From Liolophura sinensis (taxonomy: Eukaryota > Mollusca > Polyplacophora > Chitonida > Chitonidae): DNA of 64,000 nt. Below, piece after piece: positions 10,505 to 22,244 of the stretch. Position 1 is the first letter of the stretch. Every line of letters begins with the position of its first letter. Below the pieces are notes generated by a model. The model did not search any database and had not been told where the DNA came from. It saw only the letters and a list, made by a program, of their open reading frames with translations. The DNA lies in assembly GCF_032854445.1 (NCBI RefSeq), contig NC_088305.1, positions 19,763,717 through 19,827,716 on the forward strand, given 5' to 3'. The translations under genes and the position numbers were made by a program.

Positions 10505-10821
10505 GTGCCTCTATGTGCTCTGATAGCTATGCCGGAGAGGCCAGTCCTCTTGTTACCATGACAGTCACGTGTGGTTAACGGTGCCAGGAGTTTTTGTGAA
10601 ACGGGTCTTTTGATAGACCTTGATGAGTGGTTTATCAATTTCACGCGATTAGTGCTTGAATAACGTGAATGAGGATAAGTGTATCAAATTAAAGGCAGCT
10701 AAAATGTATTTAAAGACAAGACAAAAAATGAAAAAAACTTAGTTATTTCCAAAGCAGGATGGAAACACAATAATCAACTTTTATTCTGGGATTCTTACGA
10801 GGCAATGGGATTCGCCATGTT
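10505..10821. other. Spacer of block Y1
   Basis: No gene recognised. It matches 26380-26692 and 51187-51504. Confidence 0.5.
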
Positions 10822-10966
10822 ATTATTTATTTGTTTGACAGGTGTTTTACGTTGTGGTCAAGAATATTTCATTTATACAACGGCGGCCAACAGTATGGTG
10901 GGAGGAAACCGGGCGCAGCCCGAGGAAAACCCACAACCATCACAGATTGCTGGCAGACCGTCCCAC
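10822..10966 (-). mobile_element. tRNA-derived SINE, 3' fragment
   Basis: Minus-strand tail and middle of the SINE (reverse of the GTAAAACACC tail, CCGCCGTTGTATAA, CCCGGTTTCCTCCC). The head is missing. Equivalent copies occur at 26693-26842 and 51505-51651, so it predates the Y duplications. Confidence 0.8.
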
Positions 10967-11674
10967 GGAGGCGCCAAGTTAGAGAAACCGGAAAAAACAT
11001 GTCACCTCATTTGAACCCTAGGTATATAAGACATCTACGGAAACAGCTGCCGTCTCAGGTTATGGAAAAAACTCACGCCTGAATGGTTAAAATTTGTAAC
11101 TATGACAGCACTGTCTCCCATCTATGTGTTCAAATGCACACTGGTTGGTGCATCTAATCACGGAAACAGCCGGTCTCATGTTTCTAGCTATAGACGATTC
11201 CATGGCGATGTACCGTTGGAATGAGGAAACAATTTTTTTTTCAGTGAAATGCATGACTATTCTTCAAAATTATTCCTTTATTTTATCAAAATAAAAATAT
11301 TCGTGAGATTAATTTATACCTAAACTTAAAGAAAGTTTAAAAATGAAGTCAGTATCAGCAAACATATAATCTAAAATAAAAAAAACATGGACAGTAAAAC
11401 CAGAACAGCGACGTGTGTGTTGGTTGGCAAATGGTCTCCAGTATCCGCTGAAATCCGGCTTCATGTTCATGTAAAATGCTTAAACAGTAGCAACGTAAAA
11501 AACCTCTCGTATACTTTATGGCTTAAGCCGAATTTGGCACTATTGAAGAGCTGTAATTAAAATGATTTCACCTTTTTTGTTTTAGGGTTTCTTTTTCTAC
11601 TAAGTTAAATGTGCATCAAACGCTTTTATTGTGTGATGGGTTTAATGGACCATTCTGATACTGTGCGTTACCAG
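10967..11674. other. Spacer upstream of the CRE array
   Basis: AT-rich, no gene recognised. It is the sequence immediately upstream of the putative + strand promoter. Confidence 0.5.
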
Positions 11675-11911
11675 TGACGTCAATAACTTTTCTACATCTG
11701 ATAATGTGCGTCACCACCAATGACGTCATTTTAAAATTTCTATACCTGATAATGCACATCACCACCACTGACGTCATTAACTCTTTCTACACCTGAAAAT
11801 GTGCGTCCCCATCACTGACGTCATTTAACTCTTTCCACGCCTGATAATGCGCATCACCACCACTGACGTCACTAACTCTTCCCACACCTTTATGTTCAGT
11901 TCTGTATATAA
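11675..11911 (+). promoter_or_regulatory. Five-fold CRE tandem array followed by TATA box
   Basis: Five perfect palindromic cAMP-response elements, TGACGTCA, start at 11675, 11721, 11769, 11816 and 11864. Each lies in a 46-48 bp tandem unit containing TGATAATG, CACCACCAC and AACTCTTTC. TATATAA stands at 11905-11911, 33 bp after the last site, so a + strand transcript would start near 11935. A sixth TGACGTCA lies at 12007-12014. CREB/ATF-family proteins bind this sequence. The array is also in Y2 and Y4. No coding exon downstream is recognised, so the transcript, if any, may be non-coding or transposon-derived. Confidence 0.55.
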
Positions 11912-12172
11912 CTGTTGTGCACTTTACTTTTGTACTGTGTGCGTGTGCTCCAAAAATAAAACTCCGCGTCAATAAATACGTGTTTTAGGGCCTACAAATC
12001 TTGCTGTGACGTCACTGTGGACATACATTATCAACATGTACCATAAATCCTGTCATTAATCAAAACATTTTCCTGCATTCAGAGAAGACAAATCTAAAAA
12101 AAAGTTCATGCATTCTCAGAAACACTTTAAATGCCTTCCACTGACGCTTACTTCATGATAATATATTATGTA
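11912..12172. other. Predicted transcript leader downstream of the CRE promoter
   Basis: Contains the sixth TGACGTCA (12007-12014) and AATAAA-type sequences. No reading frame is convincing. It ends at the left TIR of the next element. Confidence 0.4.
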
Positions 12173-13363
12173 CTGAATAAAAATATAAACGCACGCAAAC
12201 AATTTTACATTGTTTTCTCTCAATATTAAATAACACGTTAACTCAGCAATTATTGATAAGTATTTTACAATTACGGTAAGAATTCATCATCAATTATGTC
12301 TTCAATTTCAAGCTTGGGCAAGAATCCAGGATTAATGGTACTCGGTATTGAGTGCTGTGAACATTGATTACTGACGACTCTGTTTTCACGCTGCCATAGC
12401 TCCTGGATTATTCGCATTCTAAGATGCAAATGTACCTACTGACTCCGTTTAGATTACATCTCTAATATATTTGGGCGCCAAGCTTTTTACAATAGCGGTG
12501 TCGAAAGCGAGGCTCGTGCATTACGTCACCTGATCTGAACTGACTACTTTCGCCCCATGTAAATAACTGCACGTGATGGCGAAAGTACCGCAGTATTGAG
12601 TAGTGTGCTGTTTGCAGGCGTGAGTGGGTATTATTATCATCTCCGCCCGTGCTCAAGCTGAACCATAGCAAGTAAAATATATTTCCTCACCTACCACTTG
12701 ATTGTGCATAGCAGAATTCCGAGGGGTTACAGCAATAGTTATCGTGGGTTTCTCACTGTGTTATCGACGCTGGATTACCCAAGGCATAAGCTGATATACG
12801 AGAGTATTACCATACCCAGTCGATTAGAGTGCAATGACATCTCTTTTATCATATGCCGCACGAAGAGCAGTATACCTGCTTGCCTTGGCGTATGCGACAA
12901 CTTATTCCAACTCTTTACATGCCGTCTTTCGTGGGCGCCGCCATGTTGAATAACTTAATATTCATTGGCTAATACGTGAGAAAATAGTTCATTTTTATTT
13001 TGGATATTTTTCATTAATTCAGAAACAGGTACGCGCTTGATTTTTAAACTGTTGAAAGAGATTTAGCGTCAAGGAATCTGAAAATACTTATTAAATATCT
13101 GATACTCCTCTATCAACAACTATCCCGAAATTGTGAGGGAAATCACTTCACTGATGGCGCCCATCTACACACGAGCCTTGTCTTGGTACCGTAGGATCAC
13201 GTAGAAAGGCGCGTGATCTCGAATGGGGTTATTGATAGTGAAAATCTGGTGGAAATTAAAGCCACAATCGATAATACTTTACCCTAAGTCTTGAGTTAAC
13301 ACGTTATTTAACCATGAGAGAAAACAGTATAATATTGCTTGCCGCGATTGTATTTTTGTTTAG
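12173..13363. mobile_element. Non-autonomous inverted-repeat DNA transposon, 1.19 kb
   Basis: Long terminal inverted repeats of about 73 bp. The left starts CTGAATAAAAATATAAACGC at 12173 and runs to about 12245 (ACACGTTAAC); the right is its decayed complement at about 13290-13363. TA flanks both ends (12171-12172 and 13364-13365), which fits a TA target duplication as in Tc1/mariner-type elements. The superfamily is inference. Inside is a 10-bp-arm inverted repeat (TACTTTCGCC 12545-12554, GGCGAAAGTA 12578-12587). No transposase is seen. Same-site copies in Y2 and Y4 show it predates the duplications. Confidence 0.8.
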
Positions 13364-13365
13364 TA

Positions 13366-13907
13366 TAAATCAATACATATAATATTAAACATTAAAATAT
13401 ATTATAAAAGTTTCATTCCATTGAAAAGTAAATAAATAAGTCGATTAAAAATAAACACCCAATTCTTTGTGTGGAGAATGTTACGTTAAAACATTGCAAA
13501 TCCTTAGTTATGAAATGAATGATTATGCCTAAAATTAAGCGATACGTTTTGTAAAAAAAATAATTCTAAAGCACTGAAGAAACGAGTTCAAATCCATTTT
13601 TGGTCTAACATAATTTATTTTTCGTTTACTTTTTAAATAACATGCAAAAACAACATTAAGAATTCTCTTAGATGTTTCATTGCCGCTGGTTTGAAAAATA
13701 TGGCATGTATAAAATATGGAGGCGTAACAGGAATATGCGCAAAATAATTTGTACCACCCCGATGGAGAAAAAAAACTCGTGATTTATGTCGAATCCCGAC
13801 CTAATTTATCCAGAGTTCTTGATTCACCACAGAAAATTATGTGGCGGTTCGAGATTAGTTATCATTAGTGTTGCTAGATGCTTTGTGGTGATATCTGAAA
13901 AGTGATA
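13366..13907. other. AT-rich spacer
   Basis: No gene or element recognised. Y2 lacks about 75 bp of this stretch near 29630. Confidence 0.5.
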
Positions 13908-13975
13908 GTGATTGATTGATTGACTGATTGATTTCATTGGTGTTTTACGCCTTATGCAAGTATATTTATCGTGTT
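13908..13975 (-). mobile_element. SINE tail fragment
   Basis: An ATTGATTG run and TTGGTGTTTTACGCC, the reverse complement of the SINE tail. Copies lie at 29706 and 54586. Confidence 0.6.
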
Positions 13976-14238
13976 TGGAAACTAGGCCTCAATACGCAGT
14001 TTTCGAGTTACGCCTTCTCTTTATAGATACATTGTACCACAACATGATAAATTTTAAACAAAATTAGCAGAATAATCCTACCGTGATCCTATCCTAATCC
14101 TAATCCTAAATCGACAACGTCACGTCCTTAAACAACGTCACTCTAGTGTCGTATCTCGAAACTTACTCATTCACTTGTGTTGTCGGTTCCCGACTCATAT
14201 GATGTTTTGTTCAGATCACACGATATTAGAGACAGCTA

Positions 14239-14466
14239 GGGGCCTCCGTGGCCAAGATGGTTAGCGCGCCAGCGCGGCGCAATGGCCTAGGAGTCTCTCA
14301 CCAATTCAGTCGGTTTCAGTTCGAGTCCAACTCATGCTGGCTTCCTCTCCGACCGCATGTGAGAAGGTCTGTCAACATCCTGCGCATGGTCGTGGGTTTA
14401 CTCCGGGCTCTGTCTGGTTTCCGCCCACGATAAAGCTGGATGCCGTTGTATAAGTGAAATATTCTT
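14239..14466 (+). mobile_element. tRNA-derived SINE, near full length, interrupted
   Basis: The head GGGGCCTCCGTGGCCAAG resembles a tRNA A box, and GTTCGAGTCC at 14319-14328 matches an RNA polymerase III B box. Next come the family body (GCTTCCTCTCCGACCGCATG, GGGCTCTGTCTGG) and AAGTGAAATATTCTT. The tail stops at 14466, where the CACTA-like element begins, and resumes at 19221. This is the most complete + strand copy in Y1. Confidence 0.85.
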
Positions 14467-17400
14467 CACACTTCGAAAACAGGGATCAGTTTGGGTGCTA
14501 TAATGAACCTTAAGGTTCAAGGTTCTTTTTCGAACCCTAGAGTGCTATCATTTGTAAAGCCGTTTTCTCATATGTGCAAAGGTTCAGTAATCAAGTATAC
14601 GGTGCTATATCGAACCTTCATCTTGAAAAAAAAAACTCAAACAAATTTCGGACTTTGCATATAATTAAAGTAGAAAGAAAATTTCCATGTAAAATGTCCA
14701 AAAATTATGAACAAAGTTTGCATATGTAATCAATATTTAAAAAAGAAAATAACACTATCGCGTGATTTCTTATATCTGGTAGCAAATGACGCGGAAAGTT
14801 GCACCGCACCGTACGTGATTTCCATTTTTCATCATCTGCTGTCATCGGGTTGTTCAAATGAAAAAAGATATTTTCTTTTCAAGAAATGTTAAAGTTGCTT
14901 GAAATGTACTGTATTTTTGCGTTGAAATTTAAATAAAGTTATGCAAGACTAAATTCCAATGATGTTCTCATCGACAACGACCCCACAACCATTAAGGTGA
15001 CACAGCAGAGTGAATCTATGCGTCGAAACACACATAGGTCTAGTGACGGCACTATCTAGAATTTAGTTGGAAAAACGTCTTTGTTAAAATGATTTTTCTC
15101 ATTTAATTCAGTGTTTAAAAGTGAAATGCATTATATTTTGTCGAAACTTTACTGCGTTACGCTACTTAGACAAAGTTAACTATTCAATGATCACAGGGGC
15201 ACAAAGTCACAAAGTCACTTTCGCATTTCAGAAAGCCATCATTTTTTTTACAGAAATGTCGCGAGTTCTCGCATTACACGGGAGCTGGGTGCTAATTTCC
15301 ACTCAACAGCATATGTTTTAACCTAGCGGCAGTATGCTTGCTACATTAAATGTCTTTTTCATTGAAATTCTACATTGGAAATCGTGTCCCCATTCGCAAT
15401 AACGTATAATAAAAACAATGGAGAATCAGAAAACACCAAGAAAAAAGTGTTATTTTGAAAGCTTGTCGTTTTATTGGCGATGAAAAGCAGACATTTCAAA
15501 GGCCACAGTCCGGGAATGGATGCTAATTTGATCACGGCTGCTCTGTTGTGGCGAATGTAGTGGCGCGTATCCAGAAATGCGACCGTCGCTTATTACAATG
15601 TTCTTCTCATCTCTAAGGTGCAACCGTTCCAATGCAGTCAAGATATTTGTAAAATGGCAATTATTAAATTACTGCAATTTTTTGGATCCAACCAAATTGC
15701 ACAGTGGAGTTTCAGATTTTCAACAAAATAAAGGTTTGGGTAGCTTCAATGTATTAAACAACAACAAATCGATCTTAATCTCTAAACAGTGATGGTTTGT
15801 ATTCACGTCGCTGAAGAAGTGTGTCTTGACTGAAATGAATCCTGTATGGCTTCTTACCGAGTATAAAGGGAATCATACAGGCTAAACAGCCGAGCTGCTA
15901 GTACTTTACGCAGAACCATGATTGGCTAGGCCTTAAAACCATGCATACTGTGGCATTCATGTGATTGGAAAATATTTTTTTTATTTCCCAAGTTAACTAG
16001 TACCAGTAGATAAGCGGTGCAGAAATGCCGCTGTCTTACAGATGTGCTAATTTGGGTTGCATTTTACCAAAATATTCCTATTATAAACTTTTGAGATGGA
16101 ACTGTTCTAATGCCTATATAGTTAAAATATATCAAGACATCCCGTTTAAACTCATGCATGCTTAAGTTTAATGACAATCAAGTAATTATTTTCATGATTA
16201 CCTCCATCTAACTGCTTTTCCAGGTATTCAGATTTTGTCCATCCTGCTCCTCATAAAGTAGTCCTACAGCACTGATTTCTATGAAACTTAGCAACACATT
16301 TTCCCTCTCATCTAAACTTGCGCGTGCTTGATTTTAATAACAGTAAGATCACAGTTACGGATGAAATATAGGGTGTCAGCGGAAGTTAACATATTTTATT
16401 TGTGGCACAATACTATATGGCCCCCAAAATGTGCATAAATTAGTAAGCCTATGGATACAGTTAGACCGATATTGGTGACTCCCTGAGTTCCGGTTAAAGA
16501 TATAAGTCTGCACTGCATCAGTGTCATAAAATTTGCACCCGACATTACATAAGAGTCAGTGACAATTAAAGTTCTGCCTCTTGAATGTTGACCATTTGTG
16601 TATTACCAACATTTTCAAAAATGTCCGGCCCTTTCTAGCGTGAACGATAAATATCATACATGTCATAAACGTGAACCACTAATACATGTGCATGACTTCA
16701 TAACTATTGTGTGTGACTTCATAATTACTGTATGTGACTTCATAACTACTGTATGTGGCTTCATAACAAAAAATATTCATAATAATTCATAATTACTTCA
16801 TAAAAAAAATGATTGATATCTTATAAGGAAACTTTCAGTTCCACGATAACAGCTCTCAAATTAATGATATATATAATGATATTCTGACCTGCCTCAATAT
16901 GTCAAAACATGTCAGTGATTGAAGATTTTGAAGGACTTACGGTAGTTAAATGTGAATTAACAAATTTAGGCACTGACACTTTTTATCTTCTATTTAATCA
17001 AGTTTATCATTCACTTCATGTTTTTATGTTTGTAAAGAACTCAGTCTCAGTTTAATCTAATCTGATTTCTTGTTTCCTTGTTCGGTATTTCATATTTTGT
17101 TGAGAAATATTAGCTCATGTATATTGCGGTGTATACATATTTGTGGAATTCCTAGACTAAAATCCAGCCATGAAAGTGCCAAAATATCCTTAAAATATTT
17201 CCTGAAAACTCTTTAAAATTGTGGATTTGGAATGTGTCAAGAGTTTAAACTCAGAAGTGGCCATGGCGTGAATTTGGAGGGCTCTAAACATTTCTAGAGA
17301 TTTAAGTATTTGTTCCAGCTGGCCGTTTGAGTGCTGCTGCATTTATCTTTTGTAAATCTTTTGTACGTGTAGCTTTAAATCATATATATTTTTATATTTA

Positions 17401-19220
17401 TATCCCTCCCTTAATAAGGGAGCATATGCATGTATCTGCATTTATCATAAATATGACACTCAAATTCATACAAAGTGTGCAAAATGACCTGAAGTAGTTC
17501 ACCGTCAGGTTATTTTTTCACGTTTTGATCTGCTTTAGGAGTTGTCTGCCCTTGTGCATATTTTCCGGGCCATTGATATTTCAGAGGAAGTTTGTGCAAA
17601 GCTATATTTCAGCTATTACTTGGCATAGGATTCTCAAACTCCATAGATTAGCAGGTTTGTGCTGGACACATTTTGACTTATATGGGATGACATAACTCTG
17701 GTATCATTTGGCATATGTTGTTCGCACTTGCCCGTACGACAGTATAAATGTACATCTCGTTTATGATATAGCATACGTAGGATTTTCAAACTTACACAAC
17801 TCTCTGTGGCCGAGTGGTTTAATTTAAGGTACTCGACTGCCAATTGCCGTAGCCTCCCACCAATCAGGTCCAGGCTATTTGCACACAATTACTCTCAATC
17901 TCTTAAAAATATGTTCTTAATGTGTTATACAGTGTGTGCTACTAAAGCCTCCATTTTTAGGTCAAATCTTTAGGTGAAATACCATATGTTGGGAAACTTA
18001 ATTGATATATACTGTTGTCTACGTATACCAATCTTATGATTGAATCTGACCTAGTTAAAACGTTGACAACTTGCCCTGAGCTGACTAATTTACTATAAGA
18101 CTGTCAGTTACAACTATACATCAATCATTTTGACCACAGATATTAACTACAAGTTGACTTCACTGTTTATTACAATTATGCCTTAGACAAAGTTACTACG
18201 GCTGTAACAGAATAAGTACTAGTTTACTTTCAAAGTTACAATGGTATTAAATTTTAATTTTATTTAACGGAGTTAAAGGCATTTAACTTATGTACAAGTG
18301 TAATTATGTGCATGGCAGATGTCCCTTGTCAGACTATTTGAATTAAGCTCAAATATGTCTTGTGATTATGTTACAGAAATTATCAGTGGCTTCTATGTTT
18401 TCAATCAAGACGTGTTTGTGTTGAATATAAATTAGTTGTGTTAAATATACATTCTTCTCAGAAACAAAAATAAAGAGACAAAAAAGAGAGGCTTGTTTAG
18501 TATAGTATCATGTACCTGTATTTTCTGATTGAATATGAAAAGCTGTTCTGGGCAGTACGTGTGATTAAGGCTGGTTTATTGCAGGCCATGGAATTTAAAT
18601 TATTGATCATGGACCCCAAGTCAGCGCGATAATACAGCGATATATAAATATATTGATGTTAACATCCGTGAAAAATATAATATGTGTACCATTTCACTTT
18701 TTGAAATCATACAAAGTAAAATGTTATTAGTAGTACATATTTTCGCAAAGAAATTACGTTGAGTAAAGATCATTGAATTCTTACAGTGTGAATTCCAGAG
18801 GTGGCCCATTTAAAGCAACCCTGCATTATTGAACGTCAGATTGAATCTTACAGAGACTACACAAAACAATTTTTGGTGCTACAATCTATCTGGAAGCTTT
18901 GAAGGGTACCAATATTGAACCTGGAGGTACAGAACGTAACTTTTTCCATTGGTGCTATATTGAACCCTAGCAAGTAGGACCTATACTGACCTAGTGGGTT
19001 CCACTGTACATTTAAAGTCTTTTAACCCTCAAGGTTGCACAATTGCACCCTTAAAGGTGCCTGTATCGAACCTTTGCGGCGCAACTTGGAACCTTCTATA
19101 TGTGGTGCAAAATGGAACCATACAAATAAGGTCCTATATGGAACATTAAAGGCTGCCACCTCAAAGGCAAGCCATGGAACCCCTAAAGGCTCTATGGCGG
19201 CACCTTCTTTTCTAAGTGTG
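14467..19220. mobile_element. CACTA-like DNA transposon inserted in a SINE, 4.75 kb
   Basis: Ends are CACACTT at 14467 and AAGTGTG at 19220. In Y4 the left end reads CACACTTAGAAAA, the exact complement of the right end TTTTCTAAGTGTG seen here. Subterminal zones (about 14485-14612 and 18880-19215) are packed with GGTTC/GAACC modules, as in animal EnSpm/CACTA elements. SINE sequence continues on both outer sides, so the element split an older SINE. No intact transposase is present. A 46-residue frame at 16025-16165 (CANLGC motif) stays open in all three copies. CACTA assignment rests on the termini and subterminal repeats. Confidence 0.65.
17803..17880 (+). repeat. tRNA-like remnant
   Basis: CTGTGGCCGAGTGGTTTAA resembles the D-arm and A box of a Leu/Ser-type tRNA or of a SINE head, followed by a CTCGACTGCCAAT anticodon-like region. 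The expected B box is degraded and no acceptor stem closes, so this is a relic and not a tRNA gene. Copies lie at 33355 and 58712. Confidence 0.35.
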
Positions 19221-19262
19221 AATGGGTAAGGTGCAAAACATCAATCAAATTAATAAATAAAT
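19221..19262 (+). mobile_element. SINE tail, continuation of 14239-14466
   Basis: GGTGCAAAACATCAATCAAA and AATAAATAAATG correspond to the SINE tail that is missing at 14466. Confidence 0.75.
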
Positions 19263-19827
19263 GCATTATCCCTCATACACAACTGCTGATCGGCTGTGAT
19301 CGTGATGGGATTGTCTGTGTCCACACGCCATCAGGCTACAAGAGTTATGGGAAATTAATTCAGGAAGTTTTGTGTAAGCCTATGAGTTAAAGCATTATCC
19401 ATATATTAAGTCACAAGATTAGTTTACCCCATCAATATATCTGCTTTTCATACACCATAAGTAGCAGTACCCTTGGGGTTTTTTTTAACAATCTTCTACA
19501 AATAACGAAGTAAATGTCTGGTATAAGCGACTATCACTTCTTACCACACATTAATAAAAAGTTAACTGAATTCAGTGTAAGAGGTTAACATATGGTTGTA
19601 AATTTACAAAATGTTACCATCCATGATTTCATTCCACGCCTGTACAATACGATATTCTGTCTTCTATTTCTGCTTCCCAAGCCATTTTGTAGGAATTCTT
19701 ATTAAAATTATCTTATGTCGGCAAAGCATTTTTCTTCAAAACATTCAAACTATATAAACATAGTCTTGGTCACCAGTTCTGGCAATTTTTGCATTACACA
19801 AAACAAGAAATAGAGCACAAAGACACT
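19263..19827. other. 3' flank of TLR copy 1
   Basis: AT-rich sequence downstream of the minus-strand TLR stop codon. No gene is seen. No clear minus-strand AATAAA was found within 100 bp of the stop. Confidence 0.5.
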
Positions 19828-22244
19828 TCAGCGCGCCATACCGTCTAGCAGACGGCTCCAGAAGATCCGTTCCTCGCCTGGGTCATCCTCGGGCCACACC
19901 AGGAATGTGATGTCTTTCCACAGGCTCAGCAGCGATTTGGACATTTCTGTCACAGGGATTTCTTCCATCATGATCACTATAATGGCGTCTTCAAGGCCGT
20001 CTATTACCATGCGCATGCCCGCCATTTGAACTTCAAATTCACACCATTCACTTTTCATGAAAGCTTTGTTGATCACCAAGATGATTTTCCGGCTGCTGTT
20101 CATGGCGTCCACAATGCTCTGCTGAATGTTTCCACCGGGGATAAAGTCGCGATCGTGAAGACACAGTGAGAAATCGTTCTCAATTTCCAAAAATTTTCTC
20201 AAATCGATGCAAGCCCATCGGTAACTGGTGTAGTTGTAAGCCACGAATGCATCATATTTGTATTGCTCGTTGGTCAGCTCTTTATACACGGGACCTCTCC
20301 TAAATTTTGTAAGAACCCAATATTTTATATTCCATCTGTAACGATAAGCAAAGATTCCCAGCACAATCACCACGGTGATCAAACAAGAACCAACTATGGA
20401 GAAGGTTAACCAAAATTTGCTGACACAGCTCACGTCCATGTCCTTCAGCTGTGACTGGAGGGCACACATTTTCACCACTGTTCCATTCTGTAGGGTGCAC
20501 TTCAGTGAGCAGAGTTCCTCCACAATGGCTGAACCTTCCAACAGCCAGTGCATAGTGTTCAGAGTATTACATGTGCAGATGAATGGGTTATGGCTTAACG
20601 AAACTCTGCCAACACCACCGGTTTGGAGTGGGAGGTCACCGGCCAACTACTTAATTTCTTTACCAGATAAAGACGAAATAATATTGGATGATAAGTCCGC
20701 GAATTTCAGCGAGGCTAATTCATAAATAGATTCGGGTAAATGGATCAATTTGTTGTTGGCTAGAATCAAATATCTAGGTTGAGTGTTACAAAATTATTAC
20801 TGGATAGATCCAAGGTTCTTAAGTTTGCTTGATTTTTGAATATGGCGGCAACCGAGTTCTGCTGCAAGCCTGTATTCAATCTACAGTTTTGGGCAACTAA
20901 CACATCCAGTGATGTAAAATGTGAAAAGAATTTTGGAGACAGAAAACTGCAGTCAAACCCAGATATGTTGAGCACTTTCAAGTTCTCCAGTCCAGACACG
21001 ACAAAGGTACAGCCATCTACATTGTCATATGAGAGATCAAGAACTTGTAAATGGTGTGCATTTATAAATTTCAGATCTGGTATGTCTTTGGCCGATCCAC
21101 CCAGGAAACTCGCATTCAGCACTCGCAATGACTGGGGTAAGGTCAACTGCACGGCCAGTCCGTCTGGGAACTCTGGCATATCTTGTTCGGATGAAAAATC
21201 TGTCATACCCAAAGTGTATTCTCGACCTGGACTAACACTGAGGTATTCTAATCTCGCGAAACGAGCCAAGCTAACTAAAGATAAGCCATTAGAGGCGATT
21301 GACAGGTAGTTTCCGTTCACTCTAAAACTTTCCACGCACTCCGGATAGCGGAATCCAACCAGGACATCTTTCCCGACGTGGATGAGGGCGTTGTCGCTTA
21401 GGTCCAGGTGGCGCACACAAATATCCGCCAGGTGAACCGTGTTATTTCGGGTAAGGATTAAGTTTTCTGGATCCCTGAGGCTCCCAGCGCCGGGGTTGCA
21501 TCCTGAGATTGTAAGGTAGGTCAAATTATGATGGGTGAGGTCAGCAAGTGCGGAGAGTGCCTTGGTAATCCCGTTGGTCTTTAAACTTAAGCTTGTCAAG
21601 AATGGAAAATATCTTAGAGTTCCTGCTTCTAAACCCTGACTTAGCAGCACTAGTGATTCGATCGGTAAACCTGAGAAGTAAGCCAATGTCTCATTACTGA
21701 GACTATCGCCAGACTCCCAGAAGTTTACGGAAAGGCTTTTAAGTTGTGACATATGCATCACCCCTGGACCAAAGGAACCGTCGTCAGGTCCATCAATGCT
21801 TAACTCTTTCAACGAGTCAAGGCCACTGAAAATCTCGTTCGGAAAAGGATGATCTAGCCGTTGGCCTGGAATGTTGTCAGCCATATTTAGGATTTCCAAT
21901 TGTTCCAGAGGGTGAAATACTGTGGGAGGGTAGGATTTGTATCCCAGTAGCAGCTGGTTGTTTCCCAGGTTTAGAAAAAGGAGCTGCAACAGACCTCCGA
22001 AAGCTGATGGTTCTAACCTCGTGAGTTTGTTCTGGGACAGATCCAGCGAGGTTAACGAATTTAAGTTGACGAAGGAGTCATTGGGTATACTTTGCAGACA
22101 ATTCCAACTCAAATCGAGACTCGCTGTTGTGAGCGAGATGTTTGTCGGTACAGTCTGGAGTCCGCGGTGACTGAGATCGACATGGTGACTGTTCTTCGCG
22201 GCGCAGTAAAGGACGATTGTCAGCAGCAGGGCAGGAACCTTCAT
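19828..22244 (-). pseudogene. Toll-like receptor copy 1, inactivated
   Basis: Single-exon TLR homologous to the 814-residue receptors at 35348 and 60751. Two lesions are visible against those copies. The first is a 28-bp deletion at about 20770/20771, with AAAT-type microhomology at the junction; it gives an immediate TGA and a 492-residue product (22244 down to 20766). The second is TGG to TAG at 20647-20649, at the position of Trp542 in copy 4. The rest, including the C-terminal cysteine cluster, membrane helix and TIR domain (open from 20646 to 19828), is well preserved, so decay is recent. The truncated frame keeps the signal peptide and about 490 residues of leucine-rich repeats, so a secreted ectodomain is conceivable. 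Flanks match the intact copies, including the TATA-like run upstream. Confidence 0.9.

Noticed and set aside
12698-12949. 83-codon + strand frame repeated in Y2 and Y4
   Set aside because: It starts with TTG, lies inside the inverted-repeat transposon, and the differences I see between copies are nearly all amino-acid changing.
17803-17880. Functional tRNA gene
   Set aside because: Only the A-box half looks tRNA-like; no closed acceptor stem and no proper B box.
19828-20646. A separate TIR-only gene in copy 1
   Set aside because: The frame begins right after a nonsense codon with a TTG, not an ATG start; it is the remaining 3' part of the broken TLR.
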